A stretch of DNA of 64,000 bases, taken from NCBI GenBank assembly GCA_934401915.1, contig CAKRSV010000007.1:62001-126000 (forward strand), read 5' to 3'. The translations under genes and the position numbers were made by a program. The notes below the pieces were generated by a model that saw only the letters and a program-made list of their open reading frames with translations, made no database searches and had not been told where the DNA came from. This DNA is from an uncultured Lachnospiraceae bacterium. Its GTDB lineage: Bacteria > Bacillota > Clostridia > Lachnospirales > Lachnospiraceae. How positions within the stretch are numbered: the first letter of the stretch is position 1; each line of letters begins with the position of its first letter. This document shows, piece after piece, positions 1 to 8,019 of the stretch.

Positions 1-373
1 TGTCCGTCTCGGTCTGCAAAACATTCTCCAGTTCATAATCTGCGATCAGTTCCCTGTAATTTTCAATGATCCCGTTGTGCACCAGCGTCACTTTTCCCAC
101 CTGGTGCGGATGCGCGTTGGTATCGTTTACGCCTCCGTGTGTCGCCCATCTTGTATGACCGATCCCGCAATCCGTAATGAATTTCTCCGCTTCACAGATA
201 AGCCGCAAATCTTTTACTCTTCCCGCACATTTGCAGACCTTCACCTGACCCGAAGCCGAATCTTCCACTGCGATCCCGGCACTGTCATAACCGCGATACT
301 CAAGGAGCTCCAGCGCATCCAATAATACTTCTCTTACATCTTCACTTCCTGTATAACCAATGATTCCACACAT
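1..373 (-). CDS. glmS: Glutamine--fructose-6-phosphate aminotransferase, N-terminal part (cut by window edge)
   Basis: GlmS makes glucosamine-6-phosphate from fructose-6-phosphate and glutamine, the first step of UDP-GlcNAc and cell-wall synthesis in the cytoplasm. The 124 visible codons begin MCGIIGYTGSEDVREVLLD. Cys2 is the N-terminal nucleophile of the class II glutaminase domain. Further family motifs are LLEYRGYDSAGIA, GIGHTRWATHGGVNDTNAHPH and LVHNGIIENY. The start at 373 is fixed by Cys2 and by an AGAGGAAAA ribosome binding site. The rest of the glutaminase domain and both sugar isomerase domains lie outside the window. The leader carries a glmS ribozyme, so expression should fall when glucosamine-6-phosphate accumulates. 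Confidence 0.97.
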   Translation of the reverse strand, partial: MCGIIGYTGSEDVREVLLDALELLEYRGYDSAGIAVEDSASGQVKVCKCAGRVKDLRLICEAEKFITDCGIGHTRWATHGGVNDTNAHPHQVGKVTLVHNGIIENYRELIADYELENVLQTETD

Positions 374-454
374 AAATTTTCCTCTTTTCTGCTATTTCTA
401 TGATAAACTGTCTTTTTTTCTTTTTCCTCTTCCTTTATACCGTATTTGTTTTGC

Positions 455-612
455 AGTCACCCGCATATTTGCCGATATATCTCGCACTGGAAGCGTACGG
501 GAGAGCATCCGCCGAATTTTCGATCACTCTCCTCCTCGTCAACCTGCCCGCGTCGTACCGTTTTCTTCGGTGCGGCCGCTTTCCGATCGTTCAGACAGGT
601 GCATGGCGCTTA
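455..612 (-). ncRNA. glmS ribozyme-riboswitch
   Basis: The minus-strand leader of glmS contains the cleavage site and core of the glmS ribozyme. AAGCGCC is read from 611 to 605, with the scissile bond expected between A610 and G609. The core block GTTGACGAGG is followed by AGTGATCGAAAATTCGGC and GGATGCTCTCCCG, as in known Bacillus and Thermoanaerobacter ribozymes. In this family glucosamine-6-phosphate is a cofactor for self-cleavage, which destabilises the glmS mRNA. The 3' boundary (about 455, after P4) is approximate. I could not assign a confident promoter between queH and the ribozyme. Confidence 0.93.
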
Positions 613-705
613 TGGAAAATCTACGTGCCCGTTATACGGACGTAAAGATCGCGTTTTCTTATTTTGTTGTCAAGGTTCAACATGCTTACTATACTATGAT
701 ATGTC

Positions 706-1362
706 TCAAAAGTCCAGTGTTTCCGTTTTTACCCGCGCATCCCGCTCCGCTTTGGAATAGACGCAGCCGCAGTAATCCTGCCGGTACAGCGCATATTCCT
801 TCGACAGCTCGATCGAGCGCTGATAGCCTCCCCGCTTTTTGAAATCAGAATTCAAAAAGGCAACTCCGTACTCCTTCGCCAGACGCTCTCCGATCTCGTT
901 GAGCTTCGCCGCGTTCTTGAGCGGGCTGATAGTCAGCGTCGTCGTAAAAAGCCCGTAGCCTTCCTCTGCCGCCACACGCGCCGTCTCGCGCAGCCGCAGT
1001 TCATAGCACCGGAAACAGCGCTCTCCGCCCTCCGGGCACCGCTCCAGCCCTTTTGCCATCTCATAGAAGCGCTCCGGATCATACATTCCTTCCTTCATCT
1101 GTATGCTCCGCTTCCCCGGCATCCGGTTGTAGGCTTCGATCAGTCTTTTTTCCTCCGCCACGCGCTTTTCATATTCTGCCGTCAGGGTGATATTCGGATT
1201 GTAATAAAAGACCGTCAGATCAAAATAGTCCCGCAGATACTCCATACAATAGCTGCTGCACGGCGCACAGCAGCTGTGGAGCAGGAGCCTTTTTCCCACT
1301 ATCTGCGGATCCTGCAGCCGTTTCTCCAGTTCTTTCTGATAATTTCGTTTCTGATCGCCCAT
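706..1362 (-). CDS. queH: Epoxyqueuosine reductase QueH
   Basis: The 218-residue protein has the QueH (DUF208) signature HSCCAPCSSYC near residues 29-39 and a second cysteine pair in YCGCVYS near the C-terminus. In this family the cysteines hold an iron-sulfur cluster and the redox disulfide. The enzyme carries out the last step of queuosine synthesis in tRNA, reducing epoxyqueuosine, and replaces the cobalamin-dependent QueG. The start at 1362 follows GGAGGAAAG. The gene lies between carB (about 110 nt upstream, with a hairpin between) and glmS. No other queuosine gene is in the window. Confidence 0.93.
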   Translation of the reverse strand: MGDQKRNYQKELEKRLQDPQIVGKRLLLHSCCAPCSSYCMEYLRDYFDLTVFYYNPNITLTAEYEKRVAEEKRLIEAYNRMPGKRSIQMKEGMYDPERFYEMAKGLERCPEGGERCFRCYELRLRETARVAAEEGYGLFTTTLTISPLKNAAKLNEIGERLAKEYGVAFLNSDFKKRGGYQRSIELSKEYALYRQDYCGCVYSKAERDARVKTETLDF

Positions 1363-1404
1363 CTTTCCTCCACCTTGCCACGCACCTGTTTTCTGTCAAA
1401 TCAA

Positions 1405-1433
1405 GAGAGCCGCCTGCATGGCAGACAGCCCTC
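1405..1433 (-). terminator. Hairpin after carB, possible terminator
   Basis: On the minus strand a 13-bp stem with several G-U pairs and a three-base CAT loop lies between carB and queH. It is followed by TTGATTT, a weak U tract, so partial read-through into queH is likely. Confidence 0.5.
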
Positions 1434-1470
1434 CGTTTTCTTGTATTCTTTATTCTGTAGTCTGTAAAAC

Positions 1471-4400
1471 CTAGTTTCCGCGCTTTGCGATCGTCGCAAT
1501 GTCGATCAGCTCCATCCCTTCCTGTGACTGGGCATTTTCCAGACTCGTCACAAGGGCTGCCGCCGTGTCCATCGCCGTGATACAGTTCACGCCTGTCTCG
1601 ATCGCCGTCCGTCGGATCAAAAAGCCGTCCCGGCTCTTGTCGCGCCCCTGCGTCGGCGTGTCGATGACCAGATCGATCTTGTGTCCCAGGATCAGATCCA
1701 TGACTGTCGGCGACTCCTGCGAGATCTTATTGACTTTACGGGCCTTTACGCCAGCTTCATTGAGGGCTGCCGCCGTACTTCTGGTCGCATAGATCGTGTA
1801 TCCCAGCTTTTCAAACCGGCGTGCGATATCGATCGCCTCTCCCTTGTCCGCATCCTTGACCGTGATGATCATCTGCTTATATTTCGGCAGGTTTACGCCG
1901 GCTCCCAGGAATGCCTTGTACAGAGCCTCATTGAAGCTCCTGGAAATACCGAGGCACTCGCCGGTTGATTTCATCTCCGGTCCAAGGCTGATCTCCGCAC
2001 CGCGGATCTTCTCAAACGAGAATACCGGCATCTTGATCGCAAAATAATCTGCCGTCGGCTGTAAACCCGGCTCGTAACCCAGATCCTTTATCTTCTTACC
2101 GATAATGACCTCTGTTGCCAGATCCACGATCGGGATTCCCGTCACCTTGCTGATATAGGGCACGGTACGTGAGGATCGCGGATTGACCTCGATCACGTAG
2201 ACCTCGTCTCCGACCGCGATAAACTGGATATTGATCAGACCGATCACGTGAAGGGCTTTTGCAAGTCTTCTGGAATACTCCGCGATCGTCTCTTTTACCT
2301 TCCCGCTGACCGTCGGCGCCGGATAGACGGAAATACTGTCTCCGGAATGGACGCCGGTACGCTCGATGTGCTCCATGATACCCGGAATCAGAATATCGGT
2401 TCCGTCACAGACCGCATCGACCTCCAGCTCCTTGCCCTGCAAATATTTATCTACCAGGATCGGATGATCCTGCTCATAGCGGTTGATGACCGCCATAAAC
2501 TCTTCGATCTCCTCGTCGGAAATGGCGATCTGCATGCCCTGTCCGCCAAGCACGTAGGAAGGACGCACCAGAACGGGATAGCCCAGTCTGTTGGCAACCG
2601 CCTTCGCCTCCTCGGCCGTGTATACCGTACCACCTGCCGCTCTCGGAATCTCTGTCTCCTCAAGGATCTTGTCAAACAGCTCTCTGTCCTCGGCGGCGTC
2701 TACATCCTCCGCTTTGGTTCCAAGGATCGGCACCCCCATCTTCATCAGGCTTTCCGTCAGCTTGATCGCCGTCTGTCCGCCGAACTGCACAACCGCGCCA
2801 TCCGGCTTTTCCACGTTGACAATATTCTCTACATCTTCCGGAGTCAGCGGCTCGAAGTACAGCTTGTCTGCAATATCGAAGTCCGTGCTGACCGTCTCAG
2901 GATTATTGTTGACGATGATCGTCTCATATCCTTCTCTCGCAAACGCCCAGGTCGCGTGAACGGAGCAGTAATCGAACTCGATACCCTGTCCGATACGGAT
3001 CGGTCCCGAGCCAAGCACCAGAACCTTTTTCTTCGGATGGGACTCCTCCACCTCTGTCTCCGACCCGAAAACCGAATAGTAGTAGGGCGTTGACGCTGCG
3101 AACTCTGCCGCACAGGTATCTACCATCTTGAAAGCGGCGACAATGCCGTTTTCGTAACGCATCTTCTTAATCTCATCCTCGGTCCTGCCGGTCAGTCTTG
3201 CGATGACATTGTCCGGGAACTCGATTCTCTTTGCCTCTTTCAAAAGCTCTACCGTCAGCGGACCTTTTTCCAGCGCCGCCTCCATCTCTGTCAGGATCGC
3301 GATCTTGTCGATAAACCAGTGATCCACCATGGTAATCTCATGGATGGTGTCATAGTCGATCCCCTTGCGGACAGCTTCCGCAATGATGTAGATCCTCTGA
3401 TCGTCCACGATCTTCATCCGCTCTAACAATTCTTCTCTGTTCAGTTCTGTAAAGTCGTAGCTTCTCAGACAGTCCACATGCTGTTCCAGGGAACGGAGGG
3501 CTTTCATCAGCGCGCCCTCAAAGTTGTTGGCGATACTCATCACCTCGCCGGTCGCCTTCATCTGAGTAGTGAGGGTACGCTTTGCCGTGATGAATTTATC
3601 AAATGGAAGGCGCGGGATCTTGACTACACAGTAATCCAGCGTCGGCTCAAAGCTGGCGTAGGTCTTGCCGGTAATCGCGTTTTTGATCTCGTCCAGCGTG
3701 TAGCCAAGCGCGATCTTTGCCGCTACCTTGGCGATCGGATAGCCGGTCGCTTTGGACGCCAGCGCAGACGAACGGCTCACACGCGGATTTACCTCGATGA
3801 CACAGTATTCAAAGCTGGTCGGATGCAGGGCAAACTGTACGTTACAACCGCCCGTGATGCCAAGCTCATTGATGATGTTCAGCGCAGAGCTTCGGAGCAT
3901 CTGATACTCCTTGTCGCTCAGTGTCTGGGAAGGAGCCACAACAATACTGTCTCCTGTGTGGACGCCTACCGGATCGATATTTTCCATATTACATACGGTA
4001 ATGCAGTTTCCTGCGCCGTCGCGCATTACCTCGTACTCGATCTCTTTCCAGCCTGCAATACAGCGCTCGACAAGCACCTGACCAACACGGGACAGACGCA
4101 GTCCGTTCGCCAGAATTTCTTCCAGCTCTATCTGATTGTGGGCAATTCCGCCGCCAGATCCTCCCAGGGTATACGCCGGACGCAGTACCACCGGATAGCC
4201 GATCTTCGTCGCAAAAGCCACGCCGTCTTCAATATTTTCTACCACCAGAGACGGAGCGCAGGGCTCTCCGATCTTTTCCATCGTCTCTTTAAACTCCAGA
4301 CGATCCTCCGCCTTACGGATGGTCTTTGCAGTCGTTCCAAGCAGGGTTACCCCATGCTCTGCAAGGAAACCGGACTCGTCCAGCTCCATTCCCAGATTCA

Positions 4401-4686
4401 GACCTGCCTGTCCTCCCATGTTCGGGAGCAGGGAATCCGGTTTTTCTTTGATAATGATCTGTTCAAGCACCTTGGCTGTCAGCGGCTCGATATAAACCTT
4501 GTCCGCAATATCACCGTCTGTCATGATGGTCGCCGGATTGGAATTGACCAGGATTACCTCCATCCCCTCTTCTTTCAGGGAACGGCACGCCTGTGTTCCG
4601 GCGTAGTCAAACTCTGCCGCCTGACCGATCACGATCGGCCCCGAGCCGATCACAAGCACTCTTTTTACATTTGGATTCTTAGGCAT
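1471..4686 (-). CDS. carB: Carbamoyl-phosphate synthase large subunit
   Basis: CarB (1071 residues, normal length) makes carbamoyl phosphate from bicarbonate, ATP and the ammonia delivered by CarA, feeding pyrimidine and arginine synthesis. It begins MPKNPNVKRVLVIGSGPIVI. The two homologous ATP-grasp halves each have a pre-ATP-grasp motif (SGPIVIGQAAEFDY near residue 15 and SGPIRIGQGIEFDY near 560). The last ~130 residues form the methylglyoxal-synthase-like allosteric domain. The start overlaps the carA stop by 8 nt and is preceded by GGAGGAG inside carA, which shows translational coupling. Confidence 0.98.
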   Translation of the reverse strand: MPKNPNVKRVLVIGSGPIVIGQAAEFDYAGTQACRSLKEEGMEVILVNSNPATIMTDGDIADKVYIEPLTAKVLEQIIIKEKPDSLLPNMGGQAGLNLGMELDESGFLAEHGVTLLGTTAKTIRKAEDRLEFKETMEKIGEPCAPSLVVENIEDGVAFATKIGYPVVLRPAYTLGGSGGGIAHNQIELEEILANGLRLSRVGQVLVERCIAGWKEIEYEVMRDGAGNCITVCNMENIDPVGVHTGDSIVVAPSQTLSDKEYQMLRSSALNIINELGITGGCNVQFALHPTSFEYCVIEVNPRVSRSSALASKATGYPIAKVAAKIALGYTLDEIKNAITGKTYASFEPTLDYCVVKIPRLPFDKFITAKRTLTTQMKATGEVMSIANNFEGALMKALRSLEQHVDCLRSYDFTELNREELLERMKIVDDQRIYIIAEAVRKGIDYDTIHEITMVDHWFIDKIAILTEMEAALEKGPLTVELLKEAKRIEFPDNVIARLTGRTEDEIKKMRYENGIVAAFKMVDTCAAEFAASTPYYYSVFGSETEVEESHPKKKVLVLGSGPIRIGQGIEFDYCSVHATWAFAREGYETIIVNNNPETVSTDFDIADKLYFEPLTPEDVENIVNVEKPDGAVVQFGGQTAIKLTESLMKMGVPILGTKAEDVDAAEDRELFDKILEETEIPRAAGGTVYTAEEAKAVANRLGYPVLVRPSYVLGGQGMQIAISDEEIEEFMAVINRYEQDHPILVDKYLQGKELEVDAVCDGTDILIPGIMEHIERTGVHSGDSISVYPAPTVSGKVKETIAEYSRRLAKALHVIGLINIQFIAVGDEVYVIEVNPRSSRTVPYISKVTGIPIVDLATEVIIGKKIKDLGYEPGLQPTADYFAIKMPVFSFEKIRGAEISLGPEMKSTGECLGISRSFNEALYKAFLGAGVNLPKYKQMIITVKDADKGEAIDIARRFEKLGYTIYATRSTAAALNEAGVKARKVNKISQESPTVMDLILGHKIDLVIDTPTQGRDKSRDGFLIRRTAIETGVNCITAMDTAAALVTSLENAQSQEGMELIDIATIAKRGN

Positions 4687-5872
4687 TTTTCTCCTCCTTC
4701 ATCATGGTGATAAAACGGTCGAACAAATAACTGGAATCCTGCGGTCCCGGACACGCCTCCGGATGGAACTGCACCGTGAAGATGTTTTTACCCGTATAGG
4801 AGAGTCCCTCATTCGTTCCGTCGTTGACATTGATAAAAGCGGGCGTGGCGATCTTCGGATCCAGCTTGTCCATATCTACCACGTAGCCGTGATTCTGGGA
4901 AGAAATATATACTCTTCCGGTGCTCAGATCCTTCACCGGATGGTTGCCTCCGCGATGACCGTATTTCATTTTGAACGTATCGGCCCCCGTCGCAAGTGCC
5001 ATAAGCTGATGTCCCAGACAGATCGCAAAGATCGGAATATCCGACTGATACAGCTTCCTGATCTCCTCGATAATACCGGTACACTCCTTGGGATCACCCG
5101 GTCCGTTGCTCAGCATGATGCCGTCCGGCGCATCCGCGATGATCTCTGCCGCGCTCGTCGCAGCCGGATAAACTGTGACCTCACATCCTCTCGCAGCCAG
5201 GGATCTTGCAATATTTTCCTTTGCGCCCAGATCAAGCAGGGCTACCTTAAGTCCTTTGCCGTTCAGCTCTCTGACAAGGCTTGGCTTTTTCTCCCGCACG
5301 CCTGCGCGGTAGTCTTCTGCGCAGAACATTGAGCTGCCGGAAATTGGTCCGTTCTCTGCCAGATCTTCCGTTCCCTTTATCGTATATTTTTTCTCGCAGG
5401 TCACTCTCTCAACAACCTTGCCTGTTGTATATGCTTTTAATTTTGGAAGAATTTCATTCAGATCATAATTTTGATTGGTTGTTATCATACCATTCATGGT
5501 ACCCTTCTCGCGAAGGATTCTGGTAAGAGCTCTGGTGTCGATCCCGGCGATTCCCGGAACCCCATTCTCTTCTAAGAACTGCTGAATTGTAATATCACAT
5601 CGGAAATTGCTCGGGATCCTGCTCAGTTCTCTGACAATAAAGCCATCGGGCCATGGCTGTTTCGACTCCATGTCCTCTTTGCACACCCCGTAATTGCCAA
5701 TGAGCGGATATGTCATACACACCGCCTGCCCTGCATAAGACGGATCCGTCAGCACTTCCAGATATCCTGCCATGGAAGTGTTAAATACAATCTCACTGAT
5801 GATTTCTCTGTCCGCACCGATGTGGATTCCCTCAAACACGGTGCCGTCTTCCAAAATTAAAAACGCTTTCAT
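4679..5872 (-). CDS. carA: Carbamoyl-phosphate synthase small (glutaminase) subunit
   Basis: CarA (397 residues from this start) hydrolyses glutamine and channels ammonia to CarB. The N-terminal domain begins MKAFLILEDGTVFEGIHIG. The class I glutaminase domain has the nucleophile in FAICLGHQLMAL and the His-Glu pair in FTVQFHPEACPGP. The reading frame is open 24 codons further up, but the family starts at MKAFL, and the upstream extension would run into the promoter -10 box at 5916-5921. Start 5872 is therefore chosen. It forms an operon with carB. Confidence 0.97.
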   Translation of the reverse strand: MKAFLILEDGTVFEGIHIGADREIISEIVFNTSMAGYLEVLTDPSYAGQAVCMTYPLIGNYGVCKEDMESKQPWPDGFIVRELSRIPSNFRCDITIQQFLEENGVPGIAGIDTRALTRILREKGTMNGMITTNQNYDLNEILPKLKAYTTGKVVERVTCEKKYTIKGTEDLAENGPISGSSMFCAEDYRAGVREKKPSLVRELNGKGLKVALLDLGAKENIARSLAARGCEVTVYPAATSAAEIIADAPDGIMLSNGPGDPKECTGIIEEIRKLYQSDIPIFAICLGHQLMALATGADTFKMKYGHRGGNHPVKDLSTGRVYISSQNHGYVVDMDKLDPKIATPAFINVNDGTNEGLSYTGKNIFTVQFHPEACPGPQDSSYLFDRFITMMKEEKNA

Positions 5873-5915
5873 CTTCTGACCTGTCCCTTTCTGTATTTTT
5901 ATCCATAATCGCTTC

Positions 5916-5944
5916 ATTATAGCACAACAGAAGTGAGGATTCAA
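5916..5944 (-). promoter_or_regulatory. Sigma-A promoter of carAB
   Basis: On the minus strand TTGAAT (5944-5939) and TATAAT (5921-5916) are separated by exactly 17 bp, with TGC directly before the -10 (extended -10). Transcription should begin near 5909, giving a leader of only about 37 nt. That is too short for a PyrR attenuator, so pyrimidine control would have to act at initiation or elsewhere. Confidence 0.8.
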
Positions 5945-6058
5945 CGAGCAATTTTTGAGTTTTGCAGAACCGGCGTTCCCTAGCCGGATTGGTGGAACGC
6001 GCGTGCGCGCATCCTGCCGGAGGCTTTTTGTCTTATGACAAATGGCCTGTCTATATAG

Positions 6059-6093
6059 AAAAAAGTACCTGTAAGTTTTCCCTACAGATACTT
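6059..6093 (-). terminator. Rho-independent terminator of the zinc-ribbon membrane protein gene
   Basis: On the minus strand AAGTATCTGTA and TACAGGTACTT form a stem with one mismatch, followed by a run of six T. It ends the 6103-7194 gene before the carAB promoter region. Confidence 0.8.
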
Positions 6094-6102
6094 TTCCTCA
6101 TC

Positions 6103-7194
6103 TTAATTTTCCAACAAATCCAGATATACCATCGTAACCGCCGGCACCTCTCTGTCCGCCGCCAGCTCACTGCTCTTTGGTACGCAGGTTGCAAACATCT
6201 GTCCGTATACCAGAACCGTGTCTCCCTCAAACAACGGCAACGCATCCTCACCCCGGTCATCTCTCAGAATGTAATATCTGGTGATACCCTTTGCGTCCTT
6301 CGCTGCCGCCAGATAATAGCAGTTTTCGTCAAAAAGACCGCCGTCTATCTGCTCCAGGATCTCCGCCTCTACCTTCAGACACTGTCCGTCGTACTCCTGT
6401 GCTCCCCGCATCAGGCTGCGGTAATCGATCGTCTCGCAGAGCGCCTTAAAATCCGCCTCGCTGTACGCTGCCGGATCCACAGCCTGCATCGCATCCGCCG
6501 ACTCGCCGTCAGACTCTGCTGTCTCACCTTCGGCGTTCGCCTCCGCACTCTGCGTCGTTTCTGTCTCTGCCTTGTCACTTTGATCCGACGCGCCCGTCTC
6601 TTCTCCGTCCGCCGGAGTGATCGCAAACGCTTCCTCGATCATATCCTCCCCTGCTGCCGCATCCTGCTGAGCGCTCGTCTGGTCTTTTTCTTTTGAGTCC
6701 GCTTTGGCTGTCTCCAGCTTGATATCTGAAGCCAGTTTGGACACATCTCCAAGTGCTTGCTGCGTCTTTGCCTCTGCCGTTCCGGCAACTGCCGTATCCG
6801 TCTCTGTCTTTTCACCGGTCTGTCCGCTCTCCGTCTGAGCCGCCTTGTCTTCCTGCAGTTCAGCTACTGTCGCAGTTTCCGTTCCTGCATTTCCTGCATC
6901 GGAAGTCAGTCCCGCCGACACCATCAGCGCATTACCGTTCTCTGTCAGTATCAGATAGGCTGTTCCACCCGCAAGCAACGCAACAAAGAGAATCCCCGCA
7001 AGTAGTCTGCCCCAGTGTCTGCGGATCTTCATTTTACAGTTTGGACAGATCCACGCGCTCTTCGGAACCATGACTCTGCAATATTTGCAGGCTTTCATCT
7101 TTGCACCGTCCTCCACCTGAAATCCGGCGAAGTGCACATTATTTTTGTCTTCTGCCTTTGCTTCCTCTTTTGTATCTTTTTCCTGTTCTTCCAT
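6103..7194 (-). CDS. Zinc-ribbon, single-pass membrane protein of unknown function
   Basis: I do not recognise a named family for this 363-residue protein. Visible parts: an N-terminal zinc ribbon with CKYC (36-39) and CPNC (50-53); one membrane segment at about residues 62-83 (LLAGILFVALLAGG); a long low-complexity Ser/Thr/Ala/Glu-rich linker of about 150 residues; and a compact C-terminal domain of about 125 residues (from ADFKALCETIDYRSLMRGA) resembling the small OB-like domains that follow zinc ribbons in many Firmicutes membrane proteins. With no signal peptide before the ribbon, the ribbon should be cytoplasmic and the linker plus C-terminal domain outside. It is monocistronic by its terminator. 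The function is open. Confidence 0.75.
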   Translation of the reverse strand: MEEQEKDTKEEAKAEDKNNVHFAGFQVEDGAKMKACKYCRVMVPKSAWICPNCKMKIRRHWGRLLAGILFVALLAGGTAYLILTENGNALMVSAGLTSDAGNAGTETATVAELQEDKAAQTESGQTGEKTETDTAVAGTAEAKTQQALGDVSKLASDIKLETAKADSKEKDQTSAQQDAAAGEDMIEEAFAITPADGEETGASDQSDKAETETTQSAEANAEGETAESDGESADAMQAVDPAAYSEADFKALCETIDYRSLMRGAQEYDGQCLKVEAEILEQIDGGLFDENCYYLAAAKDAKGITRYYILRDDRGEDALPLFEGDTVLVYGQMFATCVPKSSELAADREVPAVTMVYLDLLEN

Positions 7195-7304
7195 ATATTA
7201 TGCCTTTCGGGATCGTAATCGTCTCTCTTATCGCCTGTCTGCTATGCTTATTATAGCGATATTGCAAGGCCTTGGCAAGGAGTTTCCGCGGAGCCCCCCC
7301 GTTT

Positions 7305-7649
7305 TCAATGCTCAGCCGGGCCAGCTGCCGATCCGGAGTTCTGGCAATCTATCATACGCCGGAATTCTTCAACCGTTGTTTCCATCTGCTTTGCAGCATC
7401 TTCTACCGTAATGCAGCCTTGCTGTATCAGATTTTTAAGCACTTCCAGCTGGATTTCTTCTGTAAGCTCTTCCCGAAGTTCCTTTTCCAGTTCCTCCCTT
7501 ATGTACAGGCTCTCCGCCCTCTTGTACTTTTCCATCTCTTTTTCTTCATCATACTCAAAAATACACATGCTTACCGCCTCATCCAGGCTCATGCCCTGCG
7601 CTCTTGCATAATTCCGCACGCGTTCCACATACTGCATATACTGCTTCAT
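7305..7649 (-). CDS. Orphan C-terminal fragment of an Rpn/PD-(D/E)XK nuclease family protein
   Basis: The 114 residues match what I recall of the C-terminal part of Rpn (recombination-promoting nuclease / 'PD-(D/E)XK transposase') proteins: a helical stretch VRNYARAQGMSLDEAV, the block IFEYDEEKEMEKYKRAE, then a coiled coil of alternating acidic and basic residues. The catalytic PD-(D/E)XK half is absent. The frame upstream is open for only about 40 codons before a stop and shows no nuclease motif. The ORF has its own strong AAGGAGG site 5 nt before ATG, so it may be translated. It could be a decayed transposon-like gene or a free-standing RpnS-like product. Family assignment is from memory of the motifs. 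Confidence 0.6.
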   Translation of the reverse strand: MKQYMQYVERVRNYARAQGMSLDEAVSMCIFEYDEEKEMEKYKRAESLYIREELEKELREELTEEIQLEVLKNLIQQGCITVEDAAKQMETTVEEFRRMIDCQNSGSAAGPAEH

Positions 7650-8019
7650 CAGTTCCTCCTTCGCAGGAGTCCTTCCGAAAATCTCCTGCTTTTCCTTTGA
7701 TTGGGTAAAAGCATAGATTTTCAGAAATATAGATACCCTTGACAGGATTTAGAATAGATAGAAACTTATGCTTTGTGTAGATCATAGCACAGACGGCCCA
7801 AGGAATCGCTTGCTTTTTGTTGTATTTATAAACGTTTTATCGTTTTTAATGTCATCTCTCTAAAAATTTATCACAACCACGATCGTCAGTATGAATGATC
7901 CGACTACCTTTTCTCTCTGAATGCTTCGACATAACAAAAGACCTCACTGAGAGACTTCATCGCTCATATAAGGTCTATTGTTTCTCAATTATTTAATTTC
8001 CCCTATCCATAATGTTTCA
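7650..8019. other. Intergenic region with little content
   Basis: About 370 bp between the Rpn fragment and GH36. It holds the GH36 terminator hairpin and a possible extended -10 element on the minus strand (TGCTATGAT, 7789-7781) that could serve the Rpn fragment. No further gene is visible. Confidence 0.5.
7936..7976 (-). terminator. Terminator after the GH36 gene
   Basis: On the minus strand AGACCT and AGGTCT enclose a further TGAG/CTCA pairing and are followed by TTTTG. This closes the alpha-galactoside operon. Confidence 0.6.

Noticed and set aside
2248..3093. 281-codon plus-strand open frame opposite carB
   Set aside because: Antisense shadow of carB with low-complexity translation and no start signals.
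3478..4710. 410-codon plus-strand open frame opposite carB
   Set aside because: It lies wholly antisense to carB, which is fully supported by motifs. It has no ribosome binding site or domain, and is a frame shadow.
5945..6050. Paired GC-rich inverted repeats (CCGGC/GCCGG, GCGCGTGCGCGC) between carA and the zinc-ribbon gene as a mobile repeat
   Set aside because: They lie upstream of the carAB promoter and after a terminator, with only one copy in the window. Nothing supports a specific element.
7579..7785. 68-codon ORF overlapping the Rpn fragment
   Set aside because: It is a frameshifted reading of the same DNA, and the in-frame ORF at 7305-7649 has the ribosome binding site and family motifs.
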